A stretch of 64,000 nt of DNA from Aquirufa aurantiipilula (GCF_019923745.1 NZ_JAANOG010000003.1:248001-312000); one strand, 5' to 3'; counted from the first letter of the stretch, positions 1-8,542 are shown. Notes: generated by a model not told the origin, from the letters alone. Translations and numbers: made by a program.

Positions 1-1382
1 AAAATTGAAAAAATGGTCAAATTAGCTAATTGTCGCCAATTCACCCACCTATTCCACACCACCGTATCTGAATTCAAGTTCTCAATTCCTCGGTACAAAC
101 CCTCCATTTCACGACTTGTATTCACGCGTGAATCTGATGGCTGGCCCTGAATTTCTACATCAATCTTTGATCGTAACGTATCAAACTTTTCTGTACGTGT
201 GTTAAAATAAATCCAGTAAAAATACTGCTTTAATGCAAATTTACCCGGTTGTTTAGGAATAATCTGTATAATTTCTGTTATATCTCCCAACATTTTATCC
301 ATGGACGGATACACAGAACTTTGTGTAGATAGTCGATTAAAATCCATAAAGTAATCCGATTCCAGCCCTTTTGAATCCCATAAAATACCATTCCCATCAC
401 CGATGATACTGGACGTATACAATACTTGCTCTCCTGTTTTTGCCTGATTTTTAGAAATGGATTCTTTCAAGGTGTATATCCCTACAGGTACTTTGTTTGC
501 CAAAGGATGATTGGGTAAAGACCTAGGTTGAATCAACAAAGCAGGAGATTTAAAAACCATCGGAATAGATTTTACTTCGCCAGCGATTTTTTCCTTTTTC
601 AGAATCTGTAAGCTAAGGGAGGGAATTTGAATAGGACGATTATTTAATGCAAAATAAGTGGCTTGAAAAAAACGATATTCGGTATATTTTTTCTGATTGA
701 TTTCTACTTTAGAAACTTTTTCAACTTGCAAACCAAAACTTTCTTCCCAACAATTCCTCGGTCTTAGTTGTTGAATTAATTTAGGTAATTGAATATCATT
801 TCGGTCAAATTCTAGCTCTTGGGTATTATTTTCAGGTACAAACAAGGAAAATTTCAAGGTGAAACCTTGCCCAACAAAGGGCCGAACATGATTACTAGCC
901 ACCAATAAAAAGGGTTGATTCGCTTTTGCCAACACTTCGTCGGCAAGAGAAACTTCATCAGGATTATTTTCTACAGTGGGCCCAGTACTTAGATTCACAG
1001 AAATGTAAAAGGGTTCAAACTTTTGAGCCTGTTGATTGACGACTACTTCATCAGAAGGAATGTAAAACTGCCCTACTCCTAATGCTTGATAGTGCTGAGA
1101 ATAAATTATGCGTTGTTCTATTTGTCCATTTTGATAATTGGAGGACTTCCCTCGACTTATCCCCAACTTTTGAAAATTGGCTAATTCGGGAAATTTATAA
1201 GTAATGGATTCGGGGTTTGTTCCATTGGCGGGCACTGTTATGGAAATTACAAAAGTTTCGTCCTGATTGATATTTTTTGAACCAATCTGAATGGAAAAAT
1301 CTACTTTGTTTTGAGCGAACAAAGTTTGAAAGCCAAAAATTAAATAAAGAAATAAGCCCAAGAAGGCATTCCGTGAATTCAT
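1..1382 (-). CDS. batD: BatD family protein (oxygen tolerance), 3' end cut by window
   Basis: An open frame runs from an ATG at 1382 leftwards off the window (about 460 codons seen). It begins with a hydrophobic signal peptide ending LFAQ, followed by beta-rich periplasmic sequence (NINQDETFVISITVPANGT) typical of BatD, with the late family block GKFALKQYFYWIYFNTRTEK still inside the window. The C-terminal membrane segment lies outside. BatD proteins belong to the Bat (Bacteroides aerotolerance) envelope complex with von Willebrand-type BatA/BatB partners; these would be expected just outside the window. The upstream gene ends 44 bases before this start on the same strand. The family call rests on overall pattern, not on a catalytic motif. 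Confidence 0.8.
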   Translation of the reverse strand, partial: MNSRNAFLGLFLYLIFGFQTLFAQNKVDFSIQIGSKNINQDETFVISITVPANGTNPESITYKFPELANFQKLGISRGKSSNYQNGQIEQRIIYSQHYQALGVGQFYIPSDEVVVNQQAQKFEPFYISVNLSTGPTVENNPDEVSLADEVLAKANQPFLLVASNHVRPFVGQGFTLKFSLFVPENNTQELEFDRNDIQLPKLIQQLRPRNCWEESFGLQVEKVSKVEINQKKYTEYRFFQATYFALNNRPIQIPSLSLQILKKEKIAGEVKSIPMVFKSPALLIQPRSLPNHPLANKVPVGIYTLKESISKNQAKTGEQVLYTSSIIGDGNGILWDSKGLESDYFMDFNRLSTQSSVYPSMDKMLGDITEIIQIIPKQPGKFALKQYFYWIYFNTRTEKFDTLRSKIDVEIQGQPSDSRVNTSREMEGLYRGIENLNSDTVVWNRWVNWRQLANLTIFSI

Positions 1383-1425
1383 TCCGGCAATTTAAGCAAT
1401 TGTCCCAAGCTCTTTAGGCTAGTTC

Positions 1426-2172
1426 CTAAAAAACTTTAAATCGGAATGATAATCCTAAGGCTGCATACCAGGTATTCTCAATTTGTAAACTTTTTCCTGC
1501 AGATATATCCAATTTGAGGTCATCATTGATGTAATAAGCCAAACCGCCGTCTACCCATTGATCGGTTTGACTAGAAGAAGGCATCCTCCCGAAAACCTCT
1601 ACATAAGCATATCCTCGTTTACCTATATTCATATTGGGGGCAAAACGGTAAATCGCCTCTACTGACCCATTGCTGTGCACTTCCGCTCCTACATTATATC
1701 CGAGTCCAAATCCTTTAGGAAAATCATGTTGAATAGTGAAGACAAAATCCCCCACAGAGTGGCGTTCATTATTTCGCTCACTCTCATCTCTTTTTTGGTC
1801 ATTCACCCGATAATGGGCGATTAAGGAAACTCGAGCAAAGGATTTCTCTGGAAACAATATGGCATATTTGAATCCTACAGCATCCGATTGATAAGTAGAA
1901 CGACCGCCCTCTTGTCCCCAGACCGAGGTATAGCGAGCTTCCCAGCGTTTCCCTAAACCAATTTTCATCAAAGATGTAGGATATGTTAAGGACATCTCTC
2001 CAGATTCAATTTGGCGGTTAAAGCCCCATTCCATTTGGATATAGCCTTTTTTGACAATAAAGGGACATTCAGTCTGGTCAGGACGATCCGTTTCTATTCT
2101 ACCCTCTTGCTGGGCAAAAAGAGGGAAACTGAACAGAAAAAATAGAATATAGAAGTATTTCGCTCGCAACAT
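1426..2172 (-). CDS. Outer-membrane beta-barrel protein, Phenol_MetA_deg/transporter-like
   Basis: A 248-residue protein with an N-terminal signal peptide (hydrophobic stretch ending PLFAQ). The mature N-terminus reads IETDRPDQTECPFIV, the hallmark opening of the Bacteroidota transporter/MetA-pathway outer-membrane family. The rest alternates polar and aromatic residues as in a beta-barrel, and the C-terminus ends in an aromatic strand (LSFRFKVF) as expected of a Bam substrate. The substrate is unknown. It lies upstream of batD on the same strand with a 43-bp gap and may be cotranscribed with it. Confidence 0.65.
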   Translation of the reverse strand: MLRAKYFYILFFLFSFPLFAQQEGRIETDRPDQTECPFIVKKGYIQMEWGFNRQIESGEMSLTYPTSLMKIGLGKRWEARYTSVWGQEGGRSTYQSDAVGFKYAILFPEKSFARVSLIAHYRVNDQKRDESERNNERHSVGDFVFTIQHDFPKGFGLGYNVGAEVHSNGSVEAIYRFAPNMNIGKRGYAYVEVFGRMPSSSQTDQWVDGGLAYYINDDLKLDISAGKSLQIENTWYAALGLSFRFKVF

Positions 2173-2209
2173 ACTGCGAGTTTACAAATTTTTAGATTAA
2201 ACTAAAAAT

Positions 2210-3055
2210 TTATTTAGCCTTTCCTATAGAAAAACCGAGGGCTCCATAAAATTCACCGAACCAAATGGTCTGTGAGGCATGGTCTACCGACCTACCTGTG
2301 GTATGTACCTCCCACAAATTAGTATAACCTCCTTTAAACATGGCTTCAAAAAACAAGAGCTTCGTTAAATTCAAGCGTAAACCCGATTTTGCAGATACTC
2401 CAGCGCCGGCCAAGTTCCAAAAATTATTAGTACCAACAGTAAATAAACGTACATCTGATCGTGGAACAACTGCCCCGATACCCACTCCATTAATCCAATC
2501 TAACTGGAAATTTGATTTCTCTTTTTTCCAAATGGGATGGTAGTTTTCCACTTCCAGAGCTGCATAATTATATCCGTCAGTATGTTCATATTGTAAAAAA
2601 TCCTTGGATTGAATTACGAAAGGACTGTTGGAATAATTGCCCACATAAGCCGGATTTACAGGTATTTGAGGGTTAGACACTTGTGCGTCAATGTGACCGG
2701 TAATATGAGAAGCCTGATCAGGATTCATCACGTATTTCATGTGATCCCAACCCAAGCTTATTGACCAGCTATCATTAATAAAGTAGCCTCCATGTAAATT
2801 GAACTGAGGGATGGAAAATAAGGAAGGGTTAAAATACGTTTGAAAACCATCAAAGGGAGTTGGGGCATCACTCGCTTGAACGGCTGCTAGGGTAAAGTCA
2901 TAACCGGGGCCTTGAAAGCGAATATCAGAAGTGGGATAGGCAGATCTATTATAGCCCCAAAAAACGAAAAACGTTCCTTTACGATGTAAATAATCGGATT
3001 GAGAAGAAGCGAGAAATGGGATAAAAAAAAGAAAGAGTAGGATGTACTTAGGCAT
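2210..3055 (-). CDS. Hypothetical outer-membrane/periplasmic protein
   Basis: I do not recognise a named family. The ATG at 3055 gives 281 residues starting MPKYILLFLFF; a TTG two codons upstream is in frame but the ATG fits the signal peptide better. The signal peptide ends at about residue 18 (LASSQ). The mature part is rich in Tyr, Trp, Asn and Gly with alternating beta-strand patterns (HGGYFINDSWSISLGWDHMKY) and a final strand GALGFSIGKAK, which suggests an outer-membrane barrel. It lies 37 bp upstream of the MetA-like barrel gene on the same strand, so the two may form an envelope pair. Confidence 0.55.
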   Translation of the reverse strand: MPKYILLFLFFIPFLASSQSDYLHRKGTFFVFWGYNRSAYPTSDIRFQGPGYDFTLAAVQASDAPTPFDGFQTYFNPSLFSIPQFNLHGGYFINDSWSISLGWDHMKYVMNPDQASHITGHIDAQVSNPQIPVNPAYVGNYSNSPFVIQSKDFLQYEHTDGYNYAALEVENYHPIWKKEKSNFQLDWINGVGIGAVVPRSDVRLFTVGTNNFWNLAGAGVSAKSGLRLNLTKLLFFEAMFKGGYTNLWEVHTTGRSVDHASQTIWFGEFYGALGFSIGKAK

Positions 3056-3286
3056 GAACAAATAAATTAAATATCAATAAAATGATTCCGATTTCCTTAG
3101 GCTGAAAAAAGAATACAAAGCTGCTATTTTTTCCACAAAGTATGCTCAAAATATCATGATTTTCATCAGAAAATTAGGTTTTAATAATCAAATTTTAGTA
3201 ACATTGACGTAACTTGCGAGTTCAAATTTATAATTAGAGTACCAATACTAAGCGAGAAACAAAACGCGCAAAATTGGCCATAGAAT

Positions 3287-4114
3287 ATGAAAAAATCATC
3301 ACCAAAGTTTGAATACAAAACATTTACTTTAGGTAGTGAGATAACCCAGGAGCAGAAAGACTACTTTACCAAATTTGGAGTTATTCAGTTTAAGGGTTTC
3401 ATTACCGATGAAACTGCCCAGTTATTTATCCAGGAATTAGCTCAGATTGAGAGAAAATGGTTGGATGATAAAGTGGAAAAAATCAATGGAATTCCATTGA
3501 AGTTTGGTAAAGATCCACAAGGTAATGACATGATTCAGCGCATGTGTTTTACGAACAAGTATAGTCCCGTTTTAGGTGAATTCTTAAAAGACCCTCGTTT
3601 CCAATTATTAACTGAATTTTTGGCACCTTACGATGGACGTCTAAGTGAAGATGAAAAAGACGGCTTGGTGTTTAATCACTATGTGAATCAGCCGAACTCT
3701 AAATTCACTCAAATGGGTTGGCATACGGATAGCCCTAGAGATTTATTTTTGGGTCAAAAGATTTTACCTATGTTAAACGTAGGTATACATTTAGATAATT
3801 GTCCATCAGCCAATGGTGGTTTACGTGTAATCCCGGGAACTCAAAACCAAAGTGTACTAAAGTTATTGTTTGGCAAAAAACAATTCATCGATCACCGTCC
3901 AGATCCACGTGAAGTAGCCTTTGAAATAGAGCGTGGCGATCTAACAATACATGATGGCCGCTTATGGCACCGTGTGGAGGTTTCTCCTAATTTTGGAGAA
4001 AAATCGCGCAGACGTGTGATGTACGTTCCAATCATCACGGGTAAATTCAAACCGAAATCAGAAAACAGTAAAACACCTTTCTACCATCGATTTGCGAAAG
4101 TAGTTCAGAAATAA
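3287..4114 (+). CDS. Phytanoyl-CoA dioxygenase (PhyH) family protein
   Basis: A 275-residue Fe(II)/2-oxoglutarate dioxygenase of the PhyH superfamily. The double-stranded beta-helix metal ligands are visible: H-x-D in GWHTDSPRD, the distal His in HDGRLWHRVE, and a following Arg (RRRVMY) that would bind 2-oxoglutarate. It has no signal peptide, so it is cytoplasmic. The substrate is unknown; members hydroxylate small molecules or lipids. A second PhyH gene at 45575-46366 is a different subfamily. It is monocistronic, ending at a strong hairpin terminator. Confidence 0.85.
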   Translation: MKKSSPKFEYKTFTLGSEITQEQKDYFTKFGVIQFKGFITDETAQLFIQELAQIERKWLDDKVEKINGIPLKFGKDPQGNDMIQRMCFTNKYSPVLGEFLKDPRFQLLTEFLAPYDGRLSEDEKDGLVFNHYVNQPNSKFTQMGWHTDSPRDLFLGQKILPMLNVGIHLDNCPSANGGLRVIPGTQNQSVLKLLFGKKQFIDHRPDPREVAFEIERGDLTIHDGRLWHRVEVSPNFGEKSRRRVMYVPIITGKFKPKSENSKTPFYHRFAKVVQK

Positions 4115-4120
4115 ACAAAA

Positions 4121-4147
4121 AGCCCTCAATTAATGAGGGCTTTTTTA
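4121..4147. terminator. Bidirectional intrinsic terminator
   Basis: Perfect 8-bp stem AGCCCTCA / TGAGGGCT with a 5-base loop, followed by a T-run on the plus strand and preceded by an A-run that serves the minus strand. It lies between the convergent PhyH gene and ruvX and probably ends both transcripts. A near twin occurs after fusA (59717-59745). Confidence 0.9.
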
Positions 4148-4149
4148 TG

Positions 4150-4560
4150 CTATTTTGATTCCATATAGGACTGCAAAATGATGGTTGCGGAAACCCGATC
4201 CACCGTGGCTTTCACCCTTCGATCTTTCTTAGACATCCCACCTGCTATCATAGCCTTCATGGCCATTTGGGAAGTAAAGCGTTCATCATGCAATCGTAAA
4301 GGTGTTGCCGGAAATTTCTTTTGAATTTGCTTGATAATGTTCCTTACAGCTTGGGTGGAATCCGTATCGGTATTGTCCAAATTCTTTGGCATACCAATGA
4401 CCAGTTCATCCACTTGTTCCTTTGCCATATAATCAGCCAAAAAAACCAACAATTGATGAGATGGAACAGTCTCCAATCCATTGGCAATAATTTGCAGAGG
4501 ATCTGTCACGGCAATACCCGTACGCTTTAAGCCATAGTCAATCGCCAGTATTCTTCCCAT
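4150..4560 (-). CDS. ruvX: Putative pre-16S rRNA nuclease / Holliday junction resolvase-like, YqgF
   Basis: A 136-residue RNase H-fold protein of normal YqgF/RuvX length. It opens with GRILAIDYGLKRTGIAVTD, which carries the first catalytic Asp, followed by HDERFTS (the conserved Glu region) and a C-terminal VDRVSATIILQSYM block with the last acidic residue. YqgF is known to process the 5' end of pre-16S rRNA and is also annotated as a resolvase. It is cytoplasmic and lies 23 bp downstream of the YcxB-like gene on the same strand, so the two may be cotranscribed. Confidence 0.93.
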   Translation of the reverse strand: MGRILAIDYGLKRTGIAVTDPLQIIANGLETVPSHQLLVFLADYMAKEQVDELVIGMPKNLDNTDTDSTQAVRNIIKQIQKKFPATPLRLHDERFTSQMAMKAMIAGGMSKKDRRVKATVDRVSATIILQSYMESK

Positions 4561-4583
4561 GTTGGATGATTCCCAAGAATCTT

Positions 4584-5129
4584 TTAGGATATTAAACCTT
4601 TGTCACGCAAAATCTTATCCAATAATTTACGATCGTTATCGCTCGTTAACACGTTAAAAGGCAAATGAATGAACTGGTATTTGCCCATCGTAAATACATA
4701 GGCATCTTTATCCTTGTAAGCACTTGTTATCATATCCCACTTGATCATTCCTCCTTCTTTATCTGAGATTTTCATGAAAATCTGACGACTATCAATCTCA
4801 TAACGATACTTATCAAACAATTGCTTGTATTGAGCTAACTGAGTAATTCCTGTAAATTGAATCAACCAAAACAAGACATAGCCAATCACACCGACTACGA
4901 TGAAAATGTAAATCCAGTAGTTTTTATAAACAGCTGTTAGATTCAATGCCACGTTTCCAAGAATCAAAGCCAATGGCAAAAATGACCATTTCCACTGATT
5001 AGAGAAGAGTTGACGCATACACAAGCCGATGTATTTATTCTTTTCAAGGGAAAATTTCTTCGTCTTAATTGCTAAAGGGTTACTGGGTGCTTGCTGAACT
5101 CGCTGCTGAGCCCCATACATTTTGGCCAT
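4584..5129 (-). CDS. YcxB-like membrane protein
   Basis: 181 residues with two adjacent transmembrane segments (about residues 50-70 and 74-94) and a soluble C-terminal half containing YEIDSRQIFMKISDKEGGMIKW and YQFIHLPFNVL, which matches the YcxB-like domain (PH-like fold, function unknown). The N-terminus is positively charged. A minus-strand -7 box, TACCTTTG at 5168-5161, fits a start at 5129 with a leader of about 25 bases. It is the first gene of a probable two-gene unit with ruvX. The family name is moderately secure; the role is unknown. Confidence 0.6.
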   Translation of the reverse strand: MAKMYGAQQRVQQAPSNPLAIKTKKFSLEKNKYIGLCMRQLFSNQWKWSFLPLALILGNVALNLTAVYKNYWIYIFIVVGVIGYVLFWLIQFTGITQLAQYKQLFDKYRYEIDSRQIFMKISDKEGGMIKWDMITSAYKDKDAYVFTMGKYQFIHLPFNVLTSDNDRKLLDKILRDKGLIS

Positions 5130-5160
5130 ATATCTATTATTTTAATCGCTAAATAAGTCG

Positions 5161-5168
5161 CAAAGGTA
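5161..5168 (-). promoter_or_regulatory. -7 box for the YcxB-like/ruvX unit
   Basis: The minus strand reads TACCTTTG followed by C, matching the Bacteroidota TAnnTTTG -7 element. It lies about 32 bases before the ATG at 5129. No clear -33 TTTG was seen at the ideal distance. Confidence 0.5.
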
Positions 5169-5210
5169 CAAAATTTGAATACTTTTTGGTAATTTCAGAG
5201 GCTATTTTGA

Positions 5211-5729
5211 ATGAATCCCATTAGCATGAATTCCAAACAAATACTTGACGGTCCGGCTTTGCTTCAAAAAATTCGTCGAATTGCCTTTCAAATTTTTGAA
5301 AACAATTTTGAAGAGAAAGAAATCATCATCGCCGGGATAGTAGGTGAAGGCTTTACCCTAGCCCAACTGTTGTGTCAAAACATCTTGGAAATCTCCTCCA
5401 TCAAGGCTCAGGCCGTAGCTATTCAATTAAATAAAGACGTTCCTTACGAAAGTCCAGTTCAGTTTGATTGCGACAAAAGCATCTTTGAAGACAAAGTGAT
5501 TATCGTGGTAGATGATGTATTAAATACAGGAAGAACTTTTTCTTACAGCCTTGCTCCTTTCCTAAGTATGCACGTCAAAAAGATTCAAGTGGCGGTAGTG
5601 GTAGATCGTAATTACCGCAAATTTCCCATTTCTGCAGATTATATTGGCTATCAAATGTCGACTACCTTATCTGAACACGTAGAAGTTGTTTTATCCGACA
5701 AAAGTAGATTAGGCGTTTATCTGCGTTAA
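5211..5729 (+). CDS. Phosphoribosyltransferase, PyrR/Hpt-like type I fold
   Basis: 172 residues. The PRPP-binding loop VIIVVDDVLNTGRT lies at about residues 96-109 and a pyrophosphate-loop-like segment AGIVGEGFTLA at 41-51, which defines a type I phosphoribosyltransferase. The size and C-terminal LSDKSRLGVYLR resemble PyrR-like proteins, which regulate pyr genes or act as weak uracil phosphoribosyltransferases, but no pyr gene is nearby. An in-frame ATG five codons later (5226) is an alternative start. Its TAA shares bases with the stop of convergent aroE. Confidence 0.75.
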   Translation: MNPISMNSKQILDGPALLQKIRRIAFQIFENNFEEKEIIIAGIVGEGFTLAQLLCQNILEISSIKAQAVAIQLNKDVPYESPVQFDCDKSIFEDKVIIVVDDVLNTGRTFSYSLAPFLSMHVKKIQVAVVVDRNYRKFPISADYIGYQMSTTLSEHVEVVLSDKSRLGVYLR

Positions 5730-6484
5730 GCATTCCAAATTTCCCAGGCTTTGTCGGCCTGTCCATGCAGCATTTCAAGACCTTCATAAACTCCTCCCAC
5801 ACCTTGGGCGACACCTTTTTCCAAAAAAGCCGTCCTTAAAGGGTTATAAACGATATCGTATAAATAATGTTGATTGTTCAACAAATGATAATCAATGGGG
5901 GGAAATGAGTCAATGTTGGGATACATACCTAATGGAGTTGAGTTCACAATCAAGCCCACCTCATCCATCGCGGCAGCTAAATCTTCATATGAAATCTGAC
6001 CTTCTACAGGTGTTCGAGAAACTTTCCACACAGTTATACCTAAGTCCTCTAAAGCAGCAATAATTGCCTTTGCCGCTCCACCTTGACCTAAAACCACAGC
6101 CTTCTTTGATTTAAATTCAGGAAAAGCATCCCAAGATTCAATCGTTTGACGAAAACCCCAATAGTCGGTATTAAAGCCTTTGGTCTTACCATCAGGGAAT
6201 ATTTTAATGGTATTGACAGCACCAATCTTAGCCGCTGCTGGATCTATTTCATCCAATAAAGACATGATTTGTTGCTTATAGGGAATCGTCACATTTAAGC
6301 CTTTTAACTGACCTTTATGTGCTGATTTTAGAGTCAAAAAATCTTCAATTTGAGGAATTTCAAATTGCTCATAGGAATGACTTTCTGATAAACCCCATTT
6401 TTCAAACTTCTCTGTAAAGTACTTTTTAGAAAAAGAATGCCCTAAAGGATATCCGAGCAAACCATACAAGTGGGAAATGGACAT
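5726..6484 (-). CDS. aroE: Shikimate dehydrogenase (NADP+)
   Basis: A 252-residue AroE that reduces 3-dehydroshikimate to shikimate in chorismate synthesis. Visible motifs: substrate-binding YPLGHSFSKKYF, GLNVTIPYKQ with the catalytic Lys, the Rossmann loop VLGQGGAAKA, NSTPLGMYP, YDIVYNP and the C-terminal GLEMLHGQADKAWEIW. The frame stays open to 6550, but those extra 22 codons lie inside dedA; the ATG at 6484, one base after the dedA stop, gives the standard family N-terminus (MSISHLYGLLGYPLGHS). It is probably translationally coupled to dedA. The chorismate product feeds MenF at 17.7 kb. Confidence 0.95.
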   Translation of the reverse strand: MSISHLYGLLGYPLGHSFSKKYFTEKFEKWGLSESHSYEQFEIPQIEDFLTLKSAHKGQLKGLNVTIPYKQQIMSLLDEIDPAAAKIGAVNTIKIFPDGKTKGFNTDYWGFRQTIESWDAFPEFKSKKAVVLGQGGAAKAIIAALEDLGITVWKVSRTPVEGQISYEDLAAAMDEVGLIVNSTPLGMYPNIDSFPPIDYHLLNNQHYLYDIVYNPLRTAFLEKGVAQGVGGVYEGLEMLHGQADKAWEIWNA

Positions 6485-6485
6485 A

Positions 6486-7124
6486 TTACTTAGAAGAGAA
6501 TTTTTGCTTAAGAATACCCAGTATGATTGGTAAAACCGAAACTCCAACAATACCTAAAACGACCTTTTCAAAGTTGGATTTAACCCATTCATTATCACCC
6601 AAAAAATAACCTGCCAAGGTAATGCTCGTTACCCAAAGGCATGCTCCCAGAAAGCCAAATAATAAATAGACTGAATATGACATGCGTCCTGCACCAGCAA
6701 CAAATGGGGCTACTGTGCGTACAATAGGGACAAAACGTGCAATGATCACTGTTTTCACTCCGTATTTCTCATAGAATTTTTCTGTTTCTTCGAAATGCGA
6801 ACGCTTTAAAAACAAGATTTTATCTTTGGAACGTACATAGGCACTGAAATATTTACCCATGAAATAGTTTACTTGATCCCCACTTAAAGCAGCGAATATC
6901 AACATCGGTATTACAATGGCAATGGATAATTGACCTGATGCCGCGGCGATCAAACCGACTGAAAACAAAAGGGAATCACCTGGCAATAAAGGTGTTACCA
7001 CCAAGCCCGTTTCCATAAACACGATGGCGAATAATAAAGCATAAGTTAAAGAACCATGCGCTGCGATAAACTCCGTTAAAAAATGTAATGGGTCCTTTAA
7101 TAAATCTAAGGCTTGTTGTATCAT
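6486..7124 (-). CDS. DedA family membrane protein
   Basis: 212 residues, with the DedA/VTT domain. Diagnostic pieces are FMETGLVVTPLLPGDSLLF, FMGKYFSAYVRSKDKILFLK, ARFVPIVRTVAPFVAGAGRM (the conserved Arg/Pro re-entrant motif) and ACLWVTSITLAGYFLGDN. About four or five membrane segments are visible. DedA proteins are inner-membrane transporters tied to lipid carrier recycling and proton-motive-force homeostasis. It lies one base upstream of aroE on the same strand. Confidence 0.92.
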   Translation of the reverse strand: MIQQALDLLKDPLHFLTEFIAAHGSLTYALLFAIVFMETGLVVTPLLPGDSLLFSVGLIAAASGQLSIAIVIPMLIFAALSGDQVNYFMGKYFSAYVRSKDKILFLKRSHFEETEKFYEKYGVKTVIIARFVPIVRTVAPFVAGAGRMSYSVYLLFGFLGACLWVTSITLAGYFLGDNEWVKSNFEKVVLGIVGVSVLPIILGILKQKFSSK

Positions 7125-7146
7125 GTTTGCTTCAATTAGATAACAT

Positions 7147-7168
7147 AAAAAACCCCGAAAATTCGGGG
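7147..7168 (-). terminator. Intrinsic terminator downstream of the comA-like gene
   Basis: Perfect 7-bp stem (plus-strand CCCCGAA at 7153-7159, TTCGGGG at 7162-7168), with a T-run on the minus strand (7152-7147). It lies 7 bases beyond the stop at 7175 and 23 bases before the dedA start, separating the two units. Confidence 0.85.
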
Positions 7169-7174
7169 CTTAAC

Positions 7175-7936
7175 TTATTTGGTTAAGAAATGATCAAAGG
7201 TGTCTCCGCGTAAACCTAGTCGGATTGTCTCTAATGAAATCACTTCATTAGGAGCAATATTTCCTACGTTGACATTAGCGCCTACCAGTTTCACAAACCA
7301 TACTTGTTGTGATTTTTGGGGTGCTTCCCAAATGATACTTTCTTCTGGAATTTCAGTTAAAATCTCCTCTACTAAACCTTGGCGAACCTCTCCAGAAGAG
7401 CGGAAAAGTCCCACGTTACCACCTTCTCTAGCTTCTCCAATTACTTTCCATGCGCCAGCTTCTAACTCCATGCGCATCAATTTTATCCACTTATATGGAG
7501 GTATAATTTTTGCCTCGTCTTTAGAACCTACTTCTGAGAGAACGGTTACTTGTTGAGATAGTTGGCGAATATATTCACACTTCACATCCGAATTCATTTC
7601 TACTGAACCATCCGAAATTTCAGCATATTCCATGCCATATTGATCTAATACACGACGGTACTCATCCACTTCTCCACGGATATAAAATGCTTCAAATAAA
7701 GTACCACCGAAATAAACAGGGATGCCTGCTGACTTATAAATAGCTAATTTCTCTTTTAGATTGGGGGTTACATAGGAAGTAGCCCATCCTAATTTCACTA
7801 AATCAGTATAACTTCCCGCGACCTCTAAAAAATCTTCAACTTGACGAAGGCTAAGGCCTTTGTCCATGACCATAGTCAAACCCTTTTGACGTGGCTTTTC
7901 AAATCTTTCTGGTATTTGGGATAAATTATAGTTCAT
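7175..7936 (-). CDS. Phosphosulfolactate synthase-like (ComA family)
   Basis: 253 residues, of ComA family length. ComA adds sulfite to phosphoenolpyruvate to make (R)-phosphosulfolactate, the first step of coenzyme M synthesis in archaea. Family blocks: KGLTMVMDKGLSLRQVEDFLEVAGSY at the N-terminus, DLVKLGWATSYV, GIPVYFGGTLFEAF, EISDGSVEM, VLSEVGSKD, EAREGGNVGLF and IIWEAPQKSQQVWFVKLVGANVNVGNI. It is cytoplasmic. A minus-strand -7 box (TATTTTTG, 7994-7987) lies upstream and a terminator downstream, so it is monocistronic. In a non-methanogen the sulfonate product must have another use, for example sulfolactate or cysteate for sulfonolipids; that is inference. Confidence 0.85.
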   Translation of the reverse strand: MNYNLSQIPERFEKPRQKGLTMVMDKGLSLRQVEDFLEVAGSYTDLVKLGWATSYVTPNLKEKLAIYKSAGIPVYFGGTLFEAFYIRGEVDEYRRVLDQYGMEYAEISDGSVEMNSDVKCEYIRQLSQQVTVLSEVGSKDEAKIIPPYKWIKLMRMELEAGAWKVIGEAREGGNVGLFRSSGEVRQGLVEEILTEIPEESIIWEAPQKSQQVWFVKLVGANVNVGNIAPNEVISLETIRLGLRGDTFDHFLTK

Positions 7937-7986
7937 ATAGAAACAAGCAGTAGGTTAATTGTTGATTGTTTTTTCCTGCTATCCTA

Positions 7987-7994
7987 CAAAAATA
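7987..7994 (-). promoter_or_regulatory. -7 box for the ComA-like gene
   Basis: Minus-strand TATTTTTG, a full match to TAnnTTTG, about 50 bases upstream of the ATG at 7936. Confidence 0.5.
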
Positions 7995-8067
7995 AGCATT
8001 ACATCTGATTGAGCCAAACCTCCTATAATCCAATTCTACTGAAAGCTCAAAAGAAGATATCCTTTTG

Positions 8068-8076
8068 TATATTTGC
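8068..8076 (+). promoter_or_regulatory. -7 box for the DUF2147 gene
   Basis: TATATTTGC fits TAnnTTTG. The expected transcription start is near 8081, giving a leader of about ten bases before the ATG at 8090. This argues against the upstream in-frame start at 8009, which precedes the promoter. Confidence 0.6.
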
Positions 8077-8089
8077 AAAAAAAATAGAC

Positions 8090-8512
8090 ATGAAAAACTC
8101 ATTTTTACTTTTACTTTTCACCTGCCTATTTACTTCGATGAGCCTGGCAGAGCCCCCAAGTGATGTCATTTTGGGTGATTGGATTTCCCAAGAAAAAGAC
8201 GGCAAAATAACCGTATTTAAACAAGGGGATAAATATTATGGGAAAATTTCTTGGAGTAAAACGCCAGGCAAAAAAGATGTAAAAAATCCAAACGAAGCCT
8301 TGCGCAATCGAGATTTACTCGGAACTGTCATTTTGAAAGATTTTACTTTCACAGGTTCTGCTTGGGAAAAAGGAACCATTTATGACCCTCATTCTGGTAA
8401 AACCTACGACTGCATTTTAAAAGTAAAAGATAATAATAAGTCCCTTGATATTCGAGGATTTGTGGGAGTTGCCATGTTTGGCAGAACTAGCACATGGACT
8501 CGTCCACAATAA
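8090..8512 (+). CDS. DUF2147 family secreted protein
   Basis: 140 residues. Signal peptide MKNSFLLLLFTCLFTSMSLA, then the DUF2147 domain: GDWISQEKDGKITVFKQGDKYYGKISW, LGTVILKDFTF, GTIYDPHSGKTYDCILK and GFVGVAMFGRTSTWTR. This is a small periplasmic beta-barrel (lipocalin-like) fold of unknown ligand. The start at 8090 is chosen because it begins a signal peptide directly after a -7 box. The PaaI thioesterase follows after 30 bases and may be cotranscribed. Confidence 0.85.
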   Translation: MKNSFLLLLFTCLFTSMSLAEPPSDVILGDWISQEKDGKITVFKQGDKYYGKISWSKTPGKKDVKNPNEALRNRDLLGTVILKDFTFTGSAWEKGTIYDPHSGKTYDCILKVKDNNKSLDIRGFVGVAMFGRTSTWTRPQ

Positions 8513-8542
8513 TAATTTACCACCGCCTACACTTACATCCAC

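Noticed and set aside
6485-6550. 22-codon extension of aroE
   Set aside because: These codons lie inside dedA, and the resulting residues do not resemble AroE.
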